The notes: generated from the letters alone by a model not told the origin. Shown: positions 14,400 through 23,300, numbered from the stretch's first letter. The stretch is DNA of 24,801 nucleotides from Syntrophorhabdus sp. (GCA_020724025.1 DYHU01000012.1:1-24801); one strand, 5' to 3'. Translations and numbers: made by a program.

Positions 14400-15107
14400 T
14401 CAGTTTCCGCCCAGGTAGGCTCTTTTGACCTGGGGATCATGAGCGAGGTTCTGGCTGGTGTCGCTTAAGATGACCTCCCCGGTTTCGAGCACATAGCCCC
14501 TGTTGGCGGCGGTAAGGGCTTTACGGGCGTTTTGCTCGACGAGAAGGATGGTCACCCCTTGCTGGTGCAGATTCTTGATGACCTTGAAGGTCTCCTCCAC
14601 ATAGATGGGCATCAAACCCAGAGAAATCTCATCCATCAGGATCAGCCGGGGTCTGGACATCAATGCCCTGCCAATGGCCAGCATCTGCTGTTCGCCGCCG
14701 CTGAGGGTCTTCCCCACCTGATGCTGTCTCTCTTTCAATATGGGGAAGAGCGTAAAGGCCTCTTCCATGCCTGACTGAATCGTCTTGCGGTCCTGCTGGA
14801 TGTAGGCTCCCATCAGAAGGTTTTCGGTCACGGTGAGGTCAGGGAAGATCTTCCGGCCCTCAGGAACAAGACTGATGCCCAATTGGGCGCGGCGATGCGA
14901 TGGGTTGGCGCTAATATCCTTCCCATTGAAGAGGACCTCTCCCTTACGGCATTTCACCAGACCCATCACCGTCCGCAGGATCGTGCTCTTTCCCGCTCCG
15001 TTTGCGCCGATGATCGTCACCAGTTCTCCCTCATTCACTGTGAAACTGATCCCTTTCAGCGCCAAGAATTCTCCGTAAGAGACTTCGAGCCCGCGCACTT
15101 CCAGCAT
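14400..15107 (-). CDS. livF: Branched-chain amino acid-type ABC transporter ATPase LivF
   Basis: A 235-residue ABC ATPase. Walker A GANGAGKST is at residues 34-42, the signature LSGGEQQM near residue 133 and Walker B LILMDE shortly after; the H-loop region is in LLVEQNARKAL. The segment after Walker B reads MDEISLGL, without the usual proline of DEPSLGL. Short length and the C-terminal VKRAYLGG are typical of LivF. Together with LivG it would power uptake through LivH and LivM. The ATG directly abuts the livG stop (TAA-ATG) with GGAGGG as ribosome site. It is the last gene of the transporter operon. Confidence 0.92.
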   Translation of the reverse strand: MLEVRGLEVSYGEFLALKGISFTVNEGELVTIIGANGAGKSTILRTVMGLVKCRKGEVLFNGKDISANPSHRRAQLGISLVPEGRKIFPDLTVTENLLMGAYIQQDRKTIQSGMEEAFTLFPILKERQHQVGKTLSGGEQQMLAIGRALMSRPRLILMDEISLGLMPIYVEETFKVIKNLHQQGVTILLVEQNARKALTAANRGYVLETGEVILSDTSQNLAHDPQVKRAYLGGN

Positions 15108-15854
15108 TTAGCCCTCCCTCCCCAGATAAGCTTCGATGACCTGAGGATTGGAACGAATCTCTTCAGGAGAACCCTCTGCAATCTTGGAGCCATGGTCCAG
15201 CACAACGATCCGTTTGCAGAGGTCCATAACAACCTGCATGTTGTGTTCAATGAGAAGAACGGAGATCCCCTGATCCCTGAGCCTGCGGATGAGATCCATG
15301 AGCTGGGCGGATTCCTCAAAACGGAGTCCGCCTGATGGTTCATCCAGAAGAAGAAGGCGGGGCTTAAGGGCGAGGGCTCGTGCAATTTCGACCCGCTTCT
15401 TAATGCCCAGAGGAAGATTTTTCGCCAATTGTTTCCTGTAGGGCTGAAGGCCTGTTCTCTCCATGAGAATCTGAACTTCCTTCAGAATTTCAGTCTGTCG
15501 AAAGGGTTCTGTGGAATTCCAGAGGTCGGGATAGAAACGATGACCATAGGCCACCAGAATATTCGTCTCCACATCCAGATTCTGGAAGGGCCGGACGATC
15601 TGAAAAGTCCTTCCGATTCCCAGCCGGCTGATCTGGTGAGGTTTCATGCGAAGAATGGACTTGCCTTGAAAGGCCGCCTCTCCGCCCGAGGCCGGGTAGA
15701 TGCCGGAGATGAGATTGAAAAGGGTCGTCTTACCGGCCCCATTGGGACCGATAATCCCCAGGATCTCTCCCTCTTCAGCCTCAAAACTGACCTGATCCAG
15801 AGCCCGCAGGCCATCGAACTCTTTGCTCAGACCGGTCACTTTGAGAAGAGGCAT
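15108..15854 (-). CDS. livG: Branched-chain amino acid-type ABC transporter ATPase LivG
   Basis: A 248-residue ABC ATPase with Walker A GPNGAGKTT (36-44), the Q-loop region in IGRTFQIVRPF, Walker B LLLLDEPSGGL and the H-loop histidine in LLIEHNM. The signature stretch reads NLPLGIKKRVEIARAL, a LivG-type variant lacking the usual Ser-x-Gly-x-Gln form. The C-terminal IEAYLGRE matches LivG. It lies four bases after livM and immediately before livF, indicating one transcript. The substrate is set by the receptor and permeases, not by this subunit. Confidence 0.92.
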   Translation of the reverse strand: MPLLKVTGLSKEFDGLRALDQVSFEAEEGEILGIIGPNGAGKTTLFNLISGIYPASGGEAAFQGKSILRMKPHQISRLGIGRTFQIVRPFQNLDVETNILVAYGHRFYPDLWNSTEPFRQTEILKEVQILMERTGLQPYRKQLAKNLPLGIKKRVEIARALALKPRLLLLDEPSGGLRFEESAQLMDLIRRLRDQGISVLLIEHNMQVVMDLCKRIVVLDHGSKIAEGSPEEIRSNPQVIEAYLGREG

Positions 15855-15858
15855 CGTT

Positions 15859-16752
15859 TCACTCCTGACTCGCCGAACGATAAAGATATCGCCTTAACAC
15901 TTTCGGAAGGATGGACTCATCGCCCAGGATGCCTCCCGGCTGAAATCGCATCATGGCTAAAAGGAGAAGCCCATAGACAAGCGTGCGGTATTCCATAATA
16001 GGACGGGAGACCTCCGGCAGAATCCCCAGGATCACTGCGCCCAGTATGGGGCCCCACCGTGTGCCGATTCCCCCGAATACGACCATGCAGAGGATGACAA
16101 TCGATTGACCGAAGCCGAAATTCTGGGGCATGATGAACGTCAGGAAATGGGCATAGAATCCTCCGGCAAGCCCTGCAATAGAACTCCCGAGGACAAAGGC
16201 CATTACCTTGAATCGAACCACATCCACGCCCATCGCCTCTGCCGCCTGCTCATCCTCGCGGATGGAAGACCAGGCCAAGCCGATCCATGACCGGCCCAAT
16301 CGCCGATCGAGGAGAATCAGAAGAACAAAGACGATGAGGATGAGAAGAAAATACTCGGATTTGCTCATCTCCCGGCCAAACCATTCGGGCAGGTTGATGC
16401 CTCCGATGCCCATGGCTCCGCCAAAGAATGGGATGTAAAGAAAAACGGCTTCCACGACAAAACCAATTCCCATGGTAGTGATGGCAAGAAAGTCGTCACG
16501 GACGCGCAGACAGGGGATTCCCAAAACCGCTCCGACAATTCCGGCAACAACCGCGGCCAGAGGCACAGAGACCCAGAAAGGGAAACCGGCTTGTGTATAG
16601 AACAGGGCTGAAGTATAGGCGCCGATGCCGAAGAAGGCGGCATGTCCGAGGGAGATCTGTCCTGCATGGCCCGTGATGATATTGAGGCTATGGGCCAGAA
16701 TGGCATAAACGATGACCGTGATGAGAATGGTAATGAGGTATCCGCTGATCAT
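15859..16752 (-). CDS. livM: Branched-chain amino acid-type ABC transporter permease LivM
   Basis: A 297-residue inner-membrane permease with about eight to ten hydrophobic segments. It shows LivM blocks: GHAGQISLGHAAFFGIGAY near residue 30, RVRDDFLAITTMG near residue 105, and the cytoplasmic loop RSWIGLAWSSIREDEQAAEAMG near 170-190 that contacts the ATPase. The conserved GGIGTRWGPILGA follows. No Shine-Dalgarno is visible: the five bases before the ATG give way to the TAGCTGA-type heptamer array, so reinitiation from livH or leaky initiation is implied. Function assumed by family; histidine or other amino acids are possible substrates. Confidence 0.92.
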   Translation of the reverse strand: MISGYLITILITVIVYAILAHSLNIITGHAGQISLGHAAFFGIGAYTSALFYTQAGFPFWVSVPLAAVVAGIVGAVLGIPCLRVRDDFLAITTMGIGFVVEAVFLYIPFFGGAMGIGGINLPEWFGREMSKSEYFLLILIVFVLLILLDRRLGRSWIGLAWSSIREDEQAAEAMGVDVVRFKVMAFVLGSSIAGLAGGFYAHFLTFIMPQNFGFGQSIVILCMVVFGGIGTRWGPILGAVILGILPEVSRPIMEYRTLVYGLLLLAMMRFQPGGILGDESILPKVLRRYLYRSASQE

Positions 16753-16756
16753 AAAT

Positions 16757-16833
16757 TGGCTAATAGCTGATGGCAGATAGCTTATGGCAAATTCTATCTG
16801 GGTTGTAAACTATAGGCTATTCGCCATACGCTA
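16757..16833. repeat. Inverted heptamer array between livH and livM
   Basis: Five 7-bp units at 16757-16791, alternating TAGCTKA and TGGCARA forms, face four inverted units at 16806-16833 (TAAACTA, TAGGCTA, TTCGCCA, TACGCTA). The alternation TAGC/TGGC is kept in both arms. The array fills the whole gap: it ends two bases before the livH stop (16836-16838) and starts five bases from the livM ATG. Confidence 0.8.
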
Positions 16834-16835
16834 TT

Positions 16836-17693
16836 TTATGCTTTTCCTAACAACCCATAGGGTCTAAACATCAACACCAGAATCATTGCAATAAAAGCAA
16901 CTGCATCCCTTGGAAAGGGAATGGCAAGAACACCGATGAAGAAGGTCTCCGCTAGTCCTACACCGATCGACGCAAGCACTGTTCCCGGAATATTTCCCAG
17001 TCCACCTAAAACGACAATGGCCAGAGCCTTGTAGGCCGGAATGCTGCCCATCGTCGGCCAGACCTGATTGTCGTAGACTCCGATTAAAACCCCGGCAGCG
17101 CCCGCCATGGCCGATCCTACGAGAAAGTTGATAGCGATGATTGCTTTGACATTGACCCCAAACGCAGAAGCCGTCTCCGCATCCTGGGCGCAGGCCCGCA
17201 TGGCCAGGCCGGTGCGGGTTTTGGTAAGAATGGCCCAGAGAATGATCAGAATCACAACCGTCACCAACAGGATAAGAATCTGTGTCTCCGTGAGATGGAA
17301 ACTCCCGATGGAAAGATTTCCTAATCCGATATGGGCATTGTACGTCAGCGTGTGAGGCCCGGCAACGATCCGGAAAGCCTCTTCCATCGCAATGAAGAGG
17401 CCGATGGAGGCGATCAGGGGCGCAATTCTTGGCAGGTGGAGAAGCGGTGAATATAGAAAACGTTCGACCAGGTAACCTGCGACTGCTGATCCTGCCATTC
17501 CGATCAATAAGGAGAGCCAGAAGTCGCCGATGAGGCGGAAGGAGAACCAGCCGACATAAGCCCCTAATGCATAGATCCCCGCATGGGCGACATGAAGAAT
17601 GCGGAGGATTCCGTAGACCATGGTCAGCCCGAGGGAGATGAGGGCATAGACGCTACCGATGGCAATCCCATTGGCGAGTTGTTGTATCTGCAT
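16836..17693 (-). CDS. livH: Branched-chain amino acid-type ABC transporter permease LivH
   Basis: A 285-residue inner-membrane permease with about eight hydrophobic segments. LivH hallmarks are IAIGSVYALISLGLTMVYGI at the N-terminus, HVAHAGIYALGAY, the ATPase-contact loop TRTGLAMRACAQDAETASAFG around residues 155-175 and VLGGLGNIPGT near residue 230. The ATG 17693 gives the canonical N-terminus, although no strong ribosome site is visible. It follows the receptor gene after 112 bp holding a 29-bp palindrome and short repeats; that palindrome could lower permease expression relative to the receptor. Confidence 0.92.
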   Translation of the reverse strand: MQIQQLANGIAIGSVYALISLGLTMVYGILRILHVAHAGIYALGAYVGWFSFRLIGDFWLSLLIGMAGSAVAGYLVERFLYSPLLHLPRIAPLIASIGLFIAMEEAFRIVAGPHTLTYNAHIGLGNLSIGSFHLTETQILILLVTVVILIILWAILTKTRTGLAMRACAQDAETASAFGVNVKAIIAINFLVGSAMAGAAGVLIGVYDNQVWPTMGSIPAYKALAIVVLGGLGNIPGTVLASIGVGLAETFFIGVLAIPFPRDAVAFIAMILVLMFRPYGLLGKA

Positions 17694-17711
17694 GTTGTAT
17701 GTGAGGATCTC

Positions 17712-17795
17712 GGAGTTTAAAGTTTTTGTGGATTTCTATGAACTCCTGTAGGGAACGGTTTGAAACCGTTCCCTACTCCAAACTCCAAACATTTG
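17712..17795. repeat. Heptamer arms around the second 29-bp palindrome
   Basis: The palindrome at 17748-17776 has the same arms as at 6785-6813 and differs only in its central base. Outside it, GGAGTTT/AAAGTTT units (17712-17725) face two ACTCCAA units (17775-17788), which are inverted copies. So a dispersed palindrome sits inside a short inverted heptamer array in the gap between the receptor gene and livH. Confidence 0.7.
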
Positions 17796-17805
17796 TTTAT
17801 TTGGG

Positions 17806-18990
17806 TTACTGTTTGGGAGGAGGGGTGATGACCTCCGGATTGTCGATCACTGCGAGCCGTCGGAACTTTCCGCCTTTGACCACCTGTATCTGAACAGGCT
17901 TGACGACCTCGCCCTGGACGAAGCGGCTGATCTTGCCGGTCAGCCCATTGTAATCCTTCGTCTCAAGCAGAGCCTTCTGGATCGCCTTTGGATCGGTTCC
18001 GACCTTTGCAATGGCATTAACGAGAATCATAAAGGCATCGTAACTGGAGGCTCCGACCATATCCGCATCCTCGTTATAGGCCTTCCGGTAATTGCTTAAA
18101 AAGTTCTGAACCAACGGCCTGGGGTCATCCCGGTCCAGGTTTGTCGCAATGATCACACCCTCAGCGGCCGGCCCTGCGATCTCCAGAAATTTCGGAGAAT
18201 CAAAACCCTCTTCTCCCAATATCTGGGCGGTGATCCCCAGCTCCTTGGCCTGGCGGACAATGGAGGCCCCTTCATTATAATATCCCGCGGCAAAGATCAG
18301 TTCGGGGTTGCCTTCCTTGATCCGGGTAAGGAAGGGACGGAAGTCTTTTTCCCCGGGGAATTTATACATCTGTTTGGTCAGGATCGCGGAACCCAGCTTT
18401 TCGGCCCTTGTGGCAAACCCTGCAGAGATCGCCCTCCCAAAGTCATTGTCCATTGAGATGATAGAGATTTTTTTCGCCTTCAGGTTCTTGACGGCAAATT
18501 CAGCCGCCGCGGCTCCCTCGACCTCGCCAAGATACCCGTTCCGGAAGATAAAGTCGTTCGGTTTCTTCTGAGTCGGGTCCCATGTGACATCAGGATGGAC
18601 AGCATACCCTGCTACCATGGGCATTCCGGCCTTCTGGAAAATGGGAGCGGTCACACGGGTAGGACCGCTATAGGATCCGCTGACGACACCCACCACCTTA
18701 TCCTTCTCAATCAGTTTATTGGCGATAGCAACCGCCTCCTGGGGATTCAAGCGGTCATCATAGGTGATGAGTTCCACTTTCTTTCCCTTGATCCCTCCTG
18801 CCTCATTCACCTCTTTCAGCCCCAGTTCGACTGCATGTTTGGCGCTCATGCCATCGGCTGCGGCCGGCCCGGTGATAGGCGCGAAGAATCCGATCTTGAT
18901 CGTATCCTGTGCCTGAACCGCTCCTGCTGTGAAAAGCAGGGGGAACACTAAAAGTCCAAAAACGATACCCGCCAATCCTAACCTTCTCAT
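17806..18990 (-). CDS. livK: Branched-chain amino acid-type ABC transporter substrate-binding protein
   Basis: A 394-residue periplasmic receptor of the LivJ/LivK type. The signal peptide (MRRLGLAG..., cleavage near Ala-Val-Gln-Ala) leads into DTIKIGFFAPITGPAA, then INEAGG-like EVNEAGGIKGKKVEL, the ligand-pocket segment VSGSYSGPTRVTAP and later GASSYDAF. The ATG 18990 has GGAGGG seven bases upstream. An open frame extends 26 codons further, but it encodes only the low-complexity peptide of the CCCCTCC-type repeat and should not be included. It is the first gene of the operon. Ligand unknown: branched-chain amino acids by family, histidine-related by neighbourhood. Confidence 0.92.
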   Translation of the reverse strand: MRRLGLAGIVFGLLVFPLLFTAGAVQAQDTIKIGFFAPITGPAAADGMSAKHAVELGLKEVNEAGGIKGKKVELITYDDRLNPQEAVAIANKLIEKDKVVGVVSGSYSGPTRVTAPIFQKAGMPMVAGYAVHPDVTWDPTQKKPNDFIFRNGYLGEVEGAAAAEFAVKNLKAKKISIISMDNDFGRAISAGFATRAEKLGSAILTKQMYKFPGEKDFRPFLTRIKEGNPELIFAAGYYNEGASIVRQAKELGITAQILGEEGFDSPKFLEIAGPAAEGVIIATNLDRDDPRPLVQNFLSNYRKAYNEDADMVGASSYDAFMILVNAIAKVGTDPKAIQKALLETKDYNGLTGKISRFVQGEVVKPVQIQVVKGGKFRRLAVIDNPEVITPPPKQ

Positions 18991-19009
18991 ACCTAAACCC
19001 TCCTTTCTC

Positions 19010-19062
19010 AGCCCCCCCTCCCACCCCTCCCCCTCAAGGGGGGAGGGTGAGGGTGGGGGTGA
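19010..19062. repeat. C/G-rich hairpin in the livK leader
   Basis: Strand-asymmetric C-rich (19011-19036) and G-rich (19041-19062) tracts form a strong hairpin around a CTCAAGG-type centre. It ends only a few bases before the livK ribosome site (about 18998-19004). It belongs to the same CCCTCACCCT/GGGGAGAGG-style repeat seen at the right end of the window. In the mRNA it could hinder or insulate translation. Confidence 0.6.
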
Positions 19063-19097
19063 TGTCATTTCATTTACTATGTTTGTATAGGTATGAA

Positions 19098-19126
19098 TCT
19101 ATATAAGAAAAAGGGGGTCAAGTCAA
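19098..19126 (-). promoter_or_regulatory. Promoter of the liv operon
   Basis: On the minus strand TTGACT (19126-19121), 17 bp and TATAGA (19103-19098) form a sigma-70-like promoter. The predicted start near 19091 gives a leader of about 100 nt that contains the C/G-rich hairpin. Confidence 0.55.
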
Positions 19127-19265
19127 GAGGCTTATGGGAGGGGAGATTTTTTTTGGGTCTTTCAAAATGTTAGAAGGAATTTATAGATTTAACGTATAAG
19201 ATTCTACGCCTCGTCCTGGACCTCGCTCGGAATCCAGCTTACAGCGGGACTCCGGGACAGCCTTT

Positions 19266-19371
19266 AAATAATCCTCATTAACCTCCCCCTTTGTAAAAGG
19301 GGGATTGAGGGGGATTTTAACAGGTCTCAAATCCCCCCTTACCCCCCTTTTCTAAAGGGGGAAATAATCCT
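19266..19371. repeat. CCCCCTTT/AAAGGGGG inverted repeat with 10-bp flanking direct repeats
   Basis: Two arms of about 37 bp (about 19282-19318 and 19329-19365) are inverted copies with few mismatches, each holding alternating C5 and G5 runs. AAATAATCCT flanks them at 19266-19275 and 19362-19371. This is MITE-like and non-coding. The rest of the 18991-19433 gap holds the liv promoter, a small ATCGACAA/TTGTCGAT hairpin (19383-19402) and no gene. Confidence 0.7.
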
Positions 19372-19416
19372 GTTGGGGCGACATCGACAATCTTTTGTCG
19401 ATATCAATGCACTAAA

Positions 19417-19437
19417 ACTCCGAACTCCGAACTTCAT
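19417..19437. repeat. Short ACTCCGA heptamer run over a stop codon
   Basis: Two exact ACTCCGA units and one ACTTCAT variant run from 19417 to 19437. The TGA of the PLD-like gene (19436-19434) is inside the last unit. It is the weakest of the heptamer sites but follows the same placement rule. Confidence 0.55.
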
Positions 19438-19946
19438 TTGATCACCCTTTTCTCCCGCCAGAGCCGGTCGAATTCATTCTGATAAGAGTTCGCTAAATCG
19501 TTATCCTGGATGATCAAAATACTTTCGTAATCTCCTCGTGCCGAACCTTCCGACCAGTCATGGGAGCCTGTGATGATCTTCTTCCCATCGAGGATGGCAA
19601 AGCGATGGTTCATCGCCCCCTTCTCTTTTCCGCCGAGGGTCTTGACGGAGATCCCCCGTTTGATCAGAAAGTTGATCCGGGAAGATTTTATCCTGGCCTG
19701 TTTTGAATCCGTGACCACCCGGACCTTCACGCCCCGCTCCTTTGCTTTGACCAGGGCCTGGACCAAATCGGCAGAAGTGATCTCATAGAGGGCAAGGTCA
19801 AGGGTCTCAGAAAGTGTCTCGATCTCCTTCAGGAGGGCTTCCCGGATATTGACCTCTGCGGAAAAGAGGGCTTCGGTTTCTGCGGTCGCCGGAGAACCGG
19901 CAAGGAATAATGATAAAAAGAGAAGGGTAAGGAAAATTCTCTTCAT
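19434..19946 (-). CDS. Exported PLD-like protein with an altered HKD motif
   Basis: A 170-residue protein with a clear signal peptide (MKRIFLTLLFLSLFLAGSPA, cleavage near residue 22) and one phospholipase D/Nuc-type domain. The core is recognisable: LALYEITSADLVQALVKAKERG, the RVVTD strand, and the motif region ending in AILDGKKIITGSHDWSE. In the canonical H-x-K-x4-D motif the His is Asn-113 and the Lys is Arg-115 here, with only Asp-120 kept; His-114 sits between. It may be an inactive or altered phosphodiesterase. Its start overlaps the preceding membrane-protein gene by four bases (ATGA), so the two are coupled and probably act together at the envelope. Confidence 0.8.
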   Translation of the reverse strand: MKRIFLTLLFLSLFLAGSPATAETEALFSAEVNIREALLKEIETLSETLDLALYEITSADLVQALVKAKERGVKVRVVTDSKQARIKSSRINFLIKRGISVKTLGGKEKGAMNHRFAILDGKKIITGSHDWSEGSARGDYESILIIQDNDLANSYQNEFDRLWREKRVIK

Positions 19947-20266
19947 CTCTTTCCATCGCTGATCATGTTACTCGATTTATAGAGAAAATAGGCGGCAACT
20001 CCATTGAAGATGATGAGCACCGAAATGGCCAGCCACAGAGGCCCGTGGAGATAGATGAAATAAGAGAGGGAAAAGCTGGTCAGAATGAAGAGGCTTCCCA
20101 ATATATAAATGATATATTGCCTCCACCTGAAAAATTCCTTGATCTCCTTGAGCCCGTCCATGAAGTAAAGGATGAAGAGGATCAGGGCAATCAGGACAAA
20201 AGAGAAGAGGACAAAGTAAAGAAAATTCGTATTGATGGAATGGGGGTCATGTAGCATGGAACCCAT
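19943..20266 (-). CDS. Small three-helix membrane protein, unknown
   Basis: A 107-residue protein with three hydrophobic segments (about residues 15-36, 50-72 and 75-95) separated by a basic loop (GLKEIKEFFRWRQ). No known family recognised. It is credible as a gene because its TGA overlaps the PLD-like start (ATGA) and its hydrophobicity pattern is regular. ATG 20266 and ATG 20257 are both possible starts; neither has a strong ribosome site. It lies 52 bp downstream of... the opposite end of the sensor kinase gene in transcription order, so it could be read through from it. Confidence 0.65.
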   Translation of the reverse strand: MGSMLHDPHSINTNFLYFVLFSFVLIALILFILYFMDGLKEIKEFFRWRQYIIYILGSLFILTSFSLSYFIYLHGPLWLAISVLIIFNGVAAYFLYKSSNMISDGKR

Positions 20267-20318
20267 AATCGTTACCCGGCTTAATATATTCTGTCATCAA
20301 CTCAAAAAATAAGTCAAG

Positions 20319-23300
20319 CTAAATTCGTTTCTCATTGGACTCTATCGTCTCAGCGACGATTTTTAATATCTGATTAAAATCAAAAGGTTTTGAAATTAAA
20401 AAGTCAAGGCCTGCCTCTTTTATCTTATCCTGACTCAACTCCATTCCCCATCCTGTGATCATTCCGATCGGCGTCCGTGGACTCATCTCTTTGATTCTCT
20501 TACAGACCTCCCAACCGGACAACCCTGGCATCCCTAAGTCGGTGAGAACCATATCAAATTCCCCTTCTTTGAAGAGCTGAATGCCCCTCTCCCCATCCTC
20601 GGCCACAGTCACCTGATGGTGAACCTGGGCGAGCGTCCGGGCAAGTACACTTCTAACAGTCTCTTCATCATCGATGATCAGGATCCGGGCCTCCTTCCCC
20701 TTTATTACGGTTAAAGGAGAAACCGCCTCTTCCCTCCCTTCTCCTCCAATAGGCAGAATAATGGTAAAGGCGGTTCCGGATCCGACCTTGCTTTCCACTT
20801 CGATCTCCCCGCCGAAACGCTTGATGATGCCGTAGGACATGCTTAATCCGAGACCGGTATTCGAAAAAGGCTTGGTCGTGAAGAAGGGTTCAAATATCTT
20901 CTTCCTCACCTCCTCATTCATTCCGATGCCGGTATCAGCGATCCGGATATGGACACTACCATCTTTCTGAAAGGTTCGAACCTCAATCCTTCCGCCCTCG
21001 GGCATGGCCTCAATGGCATTGAAGATCAGATTGGTGATGACCTCTCTCATCTCGGAGTTGCTTCCCCCTACGGGCGGAACTTCTCCCAGATTTGAAATCA
21101 TTTCGATCTGGATGCCTCTGCCCTGAGCCTCGTCCTTCCATTTCGGCCTGGTCAACTCTATGACATCTTTAATGACCGCATTGACATCCACCTGGAACAG
21201 TTCCTGATGTGCCCTTTTCCTTGTAAATTCCTGAAGTCGCTTGACCGTTTGAGCGCTATCCCTTGCCACCTTCTCAATCGTTTTGAGAGACTCCCTCACC
21301 TCCTCTTCCTGAACGCTATAGAGAAGGAGTTGGGTATTGCCGAGAATTGCCGCCAGGGCATTGTTAAAGTCGTGCGCCACACCGCTGGCCATCTCTCCCA
21401 GGGCCCGGAGCTTTTCAGTCTGAAGCAACTGCTCCTCCATTCTTTTCCCTTCGGTGATGTCCTTTATAAAGGCGATGGTGTGGATATTCCCCTGCGAGTC
21501 CTTGATGATGTTCGAACTGATCTCCGCATTTCGGATCTCCCCATCTTTCCTGACCACATTAAACTCATATCTGGAAGTCACTGCCTCCCCCCTCTGCCTG
21601 CGAATATACCGGTCTGTGACAAGGGCTTTGCTCTCTTCATCCAAGACCTCTCGAAAATCCATCCCGATCAATTCCTCTAAGGGGTAACCCATGATTTCTG
21701 CCATCCTCTTATTAATGTATCGAAATCGGTTATCCATGCCAATCACACAGATGCCATCATGGGCGCCCTCCACCACGGCCCTGTATTTCTCTTCGGAGCC
21801 TTTGATCTCGGAAAGCAGAAGGGCATTCTGAATGGAGATGGCCAGCCCGGGCACAATCTGCCTGATCAGATCCAAATGCCTTTCATGAAAATAGTCGGGT
21901 TCCCGGCTTCCGAAATTAAGGGTCCCGATGACCTTCCCCTTATACTCCAGCGGGAAAACCAGAGAGGACCGGATCCCCTCCTGGAGCAGTTTTTCATTAA
22001 TCCAGGAATCCTTGATGGCTGTGTCCTTTACTATCACGGGGGCTCCTGTATCCACCGCCTTCCCAAAGGCCGTTTTTTCTTTCGGATAAACCACCCCCTC
22101 TACTAACTCCCCGGCCTCATAGTCTTTCTCCAATGCAAAATATCGAAACCCTTCTCCTCGCTCTTCTAAAAGGGTGATGGTCATCCTTTCAGAATCGAGT
22201 ACCCTCTTTAATTCAGAATGGACAGCCTTCATCACCTGCCTCACATCGAGGCTGGAGGCCAGGATTCTATTGATATTATTTAGAACCTCTTTCTCTATCT
22301 CCAGTCGTTTCTCTTCAGTGATCTCCCTTGCCAGATCCACGACCCCGGTAACCTCTCCAACCTCATTATAGACAGGAAAGGTAAAGTACCGAAATATACC
22401 ATTTAAATACTTACTCTCTCTTTCCCCTGATGCTGGTTTCTTTGTTCTTAAGGTCTCAGAAACATAGCACCCCTCACATGGCATATTCCCCTGATGGAGG
22501 GTCTCAAAACATCTCTTCCCGATCATCTCTTCTGGTTTCATCCCGTACCGCTTAAACGCTGCTTTATTGGCACGAATAATTCGATAATCTCTATCTCTGA
22601 TGGTAATGAGGTCTGTCACGGCATCGAAGGTCGTTTCCCATTCTGATTTTGCTTTCGCCACATTTGAAAAAAGTTTGGCATTCTCAAGGGCGAGGCCGAT
22701 CTGATTTCCAAGGCTCTCCAGCAGGTGGATTTCCCTGGGTGTGAGGTTACGCACGGAACGACTCGACAGGGTAATAGCGCCGATTGCTTTCCCTTTGCTG
22801 AGGAGAGGGACACCAACCAAAGTTTGAATCCCCTCCTCTACTAAAGATGGAAGGATTCGCGGGGATGGGTATTCATTGATAGAGAGCACAATGGGCCGCT
22901 TTAACTCAATAGCTCTTCCACACACCCCTTCGCCATATTTAAGAACTTTCACGCTTTCAGCCAAAACGGTCGAGTATCCTTTATAAGATTTAAGTTCAAG
23001 GGACTCCCTATCTTCACTATATAGATAGATTCCCCCCATTTCGAGCCCTGTTAGATTCGATGCCCTTTCTAATGCAATTGGAAAGAAATCATTAAGGTCG
23101 AGAGCTTGATTGATCAAAACGCTCAGGTCATAAAGGGTCTGTAATTCCTCTTTCCTTTGGAGCAGTTCTTCTTCCACCATTTTCCGTTCTGATATATTTT
23201 TAATCGTGCCTTCATAGCCGACGATATCCCCTGAGGGATCTTTTCTTATGTTGGCTGTGATTAAGACATCGATTGGGGTTCCATCTCTTTTCTTTAATTT

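Noticed and set aside
18991..19068. Longer Liv receptor with a Pro/Glu/Gly-rich start
   Set aside because: That peptide comes from a dispersed C/G-rich repeat. The signal peptide starts at the inner ATG 18990, which has GGAGGG at the right distance.
19069..19433. A small gene in the gap upstream of the liv operon
   Set aside because: Only a promoter, a MITE-like inverted repeat and a short hairpin are visible; no frame has a start with a ribosome site.
3158..19437. CRISPR array
   Set aside because: The repeats are 7-8 bp tandem units without unique spacers of constant length, and no cas genes are present.
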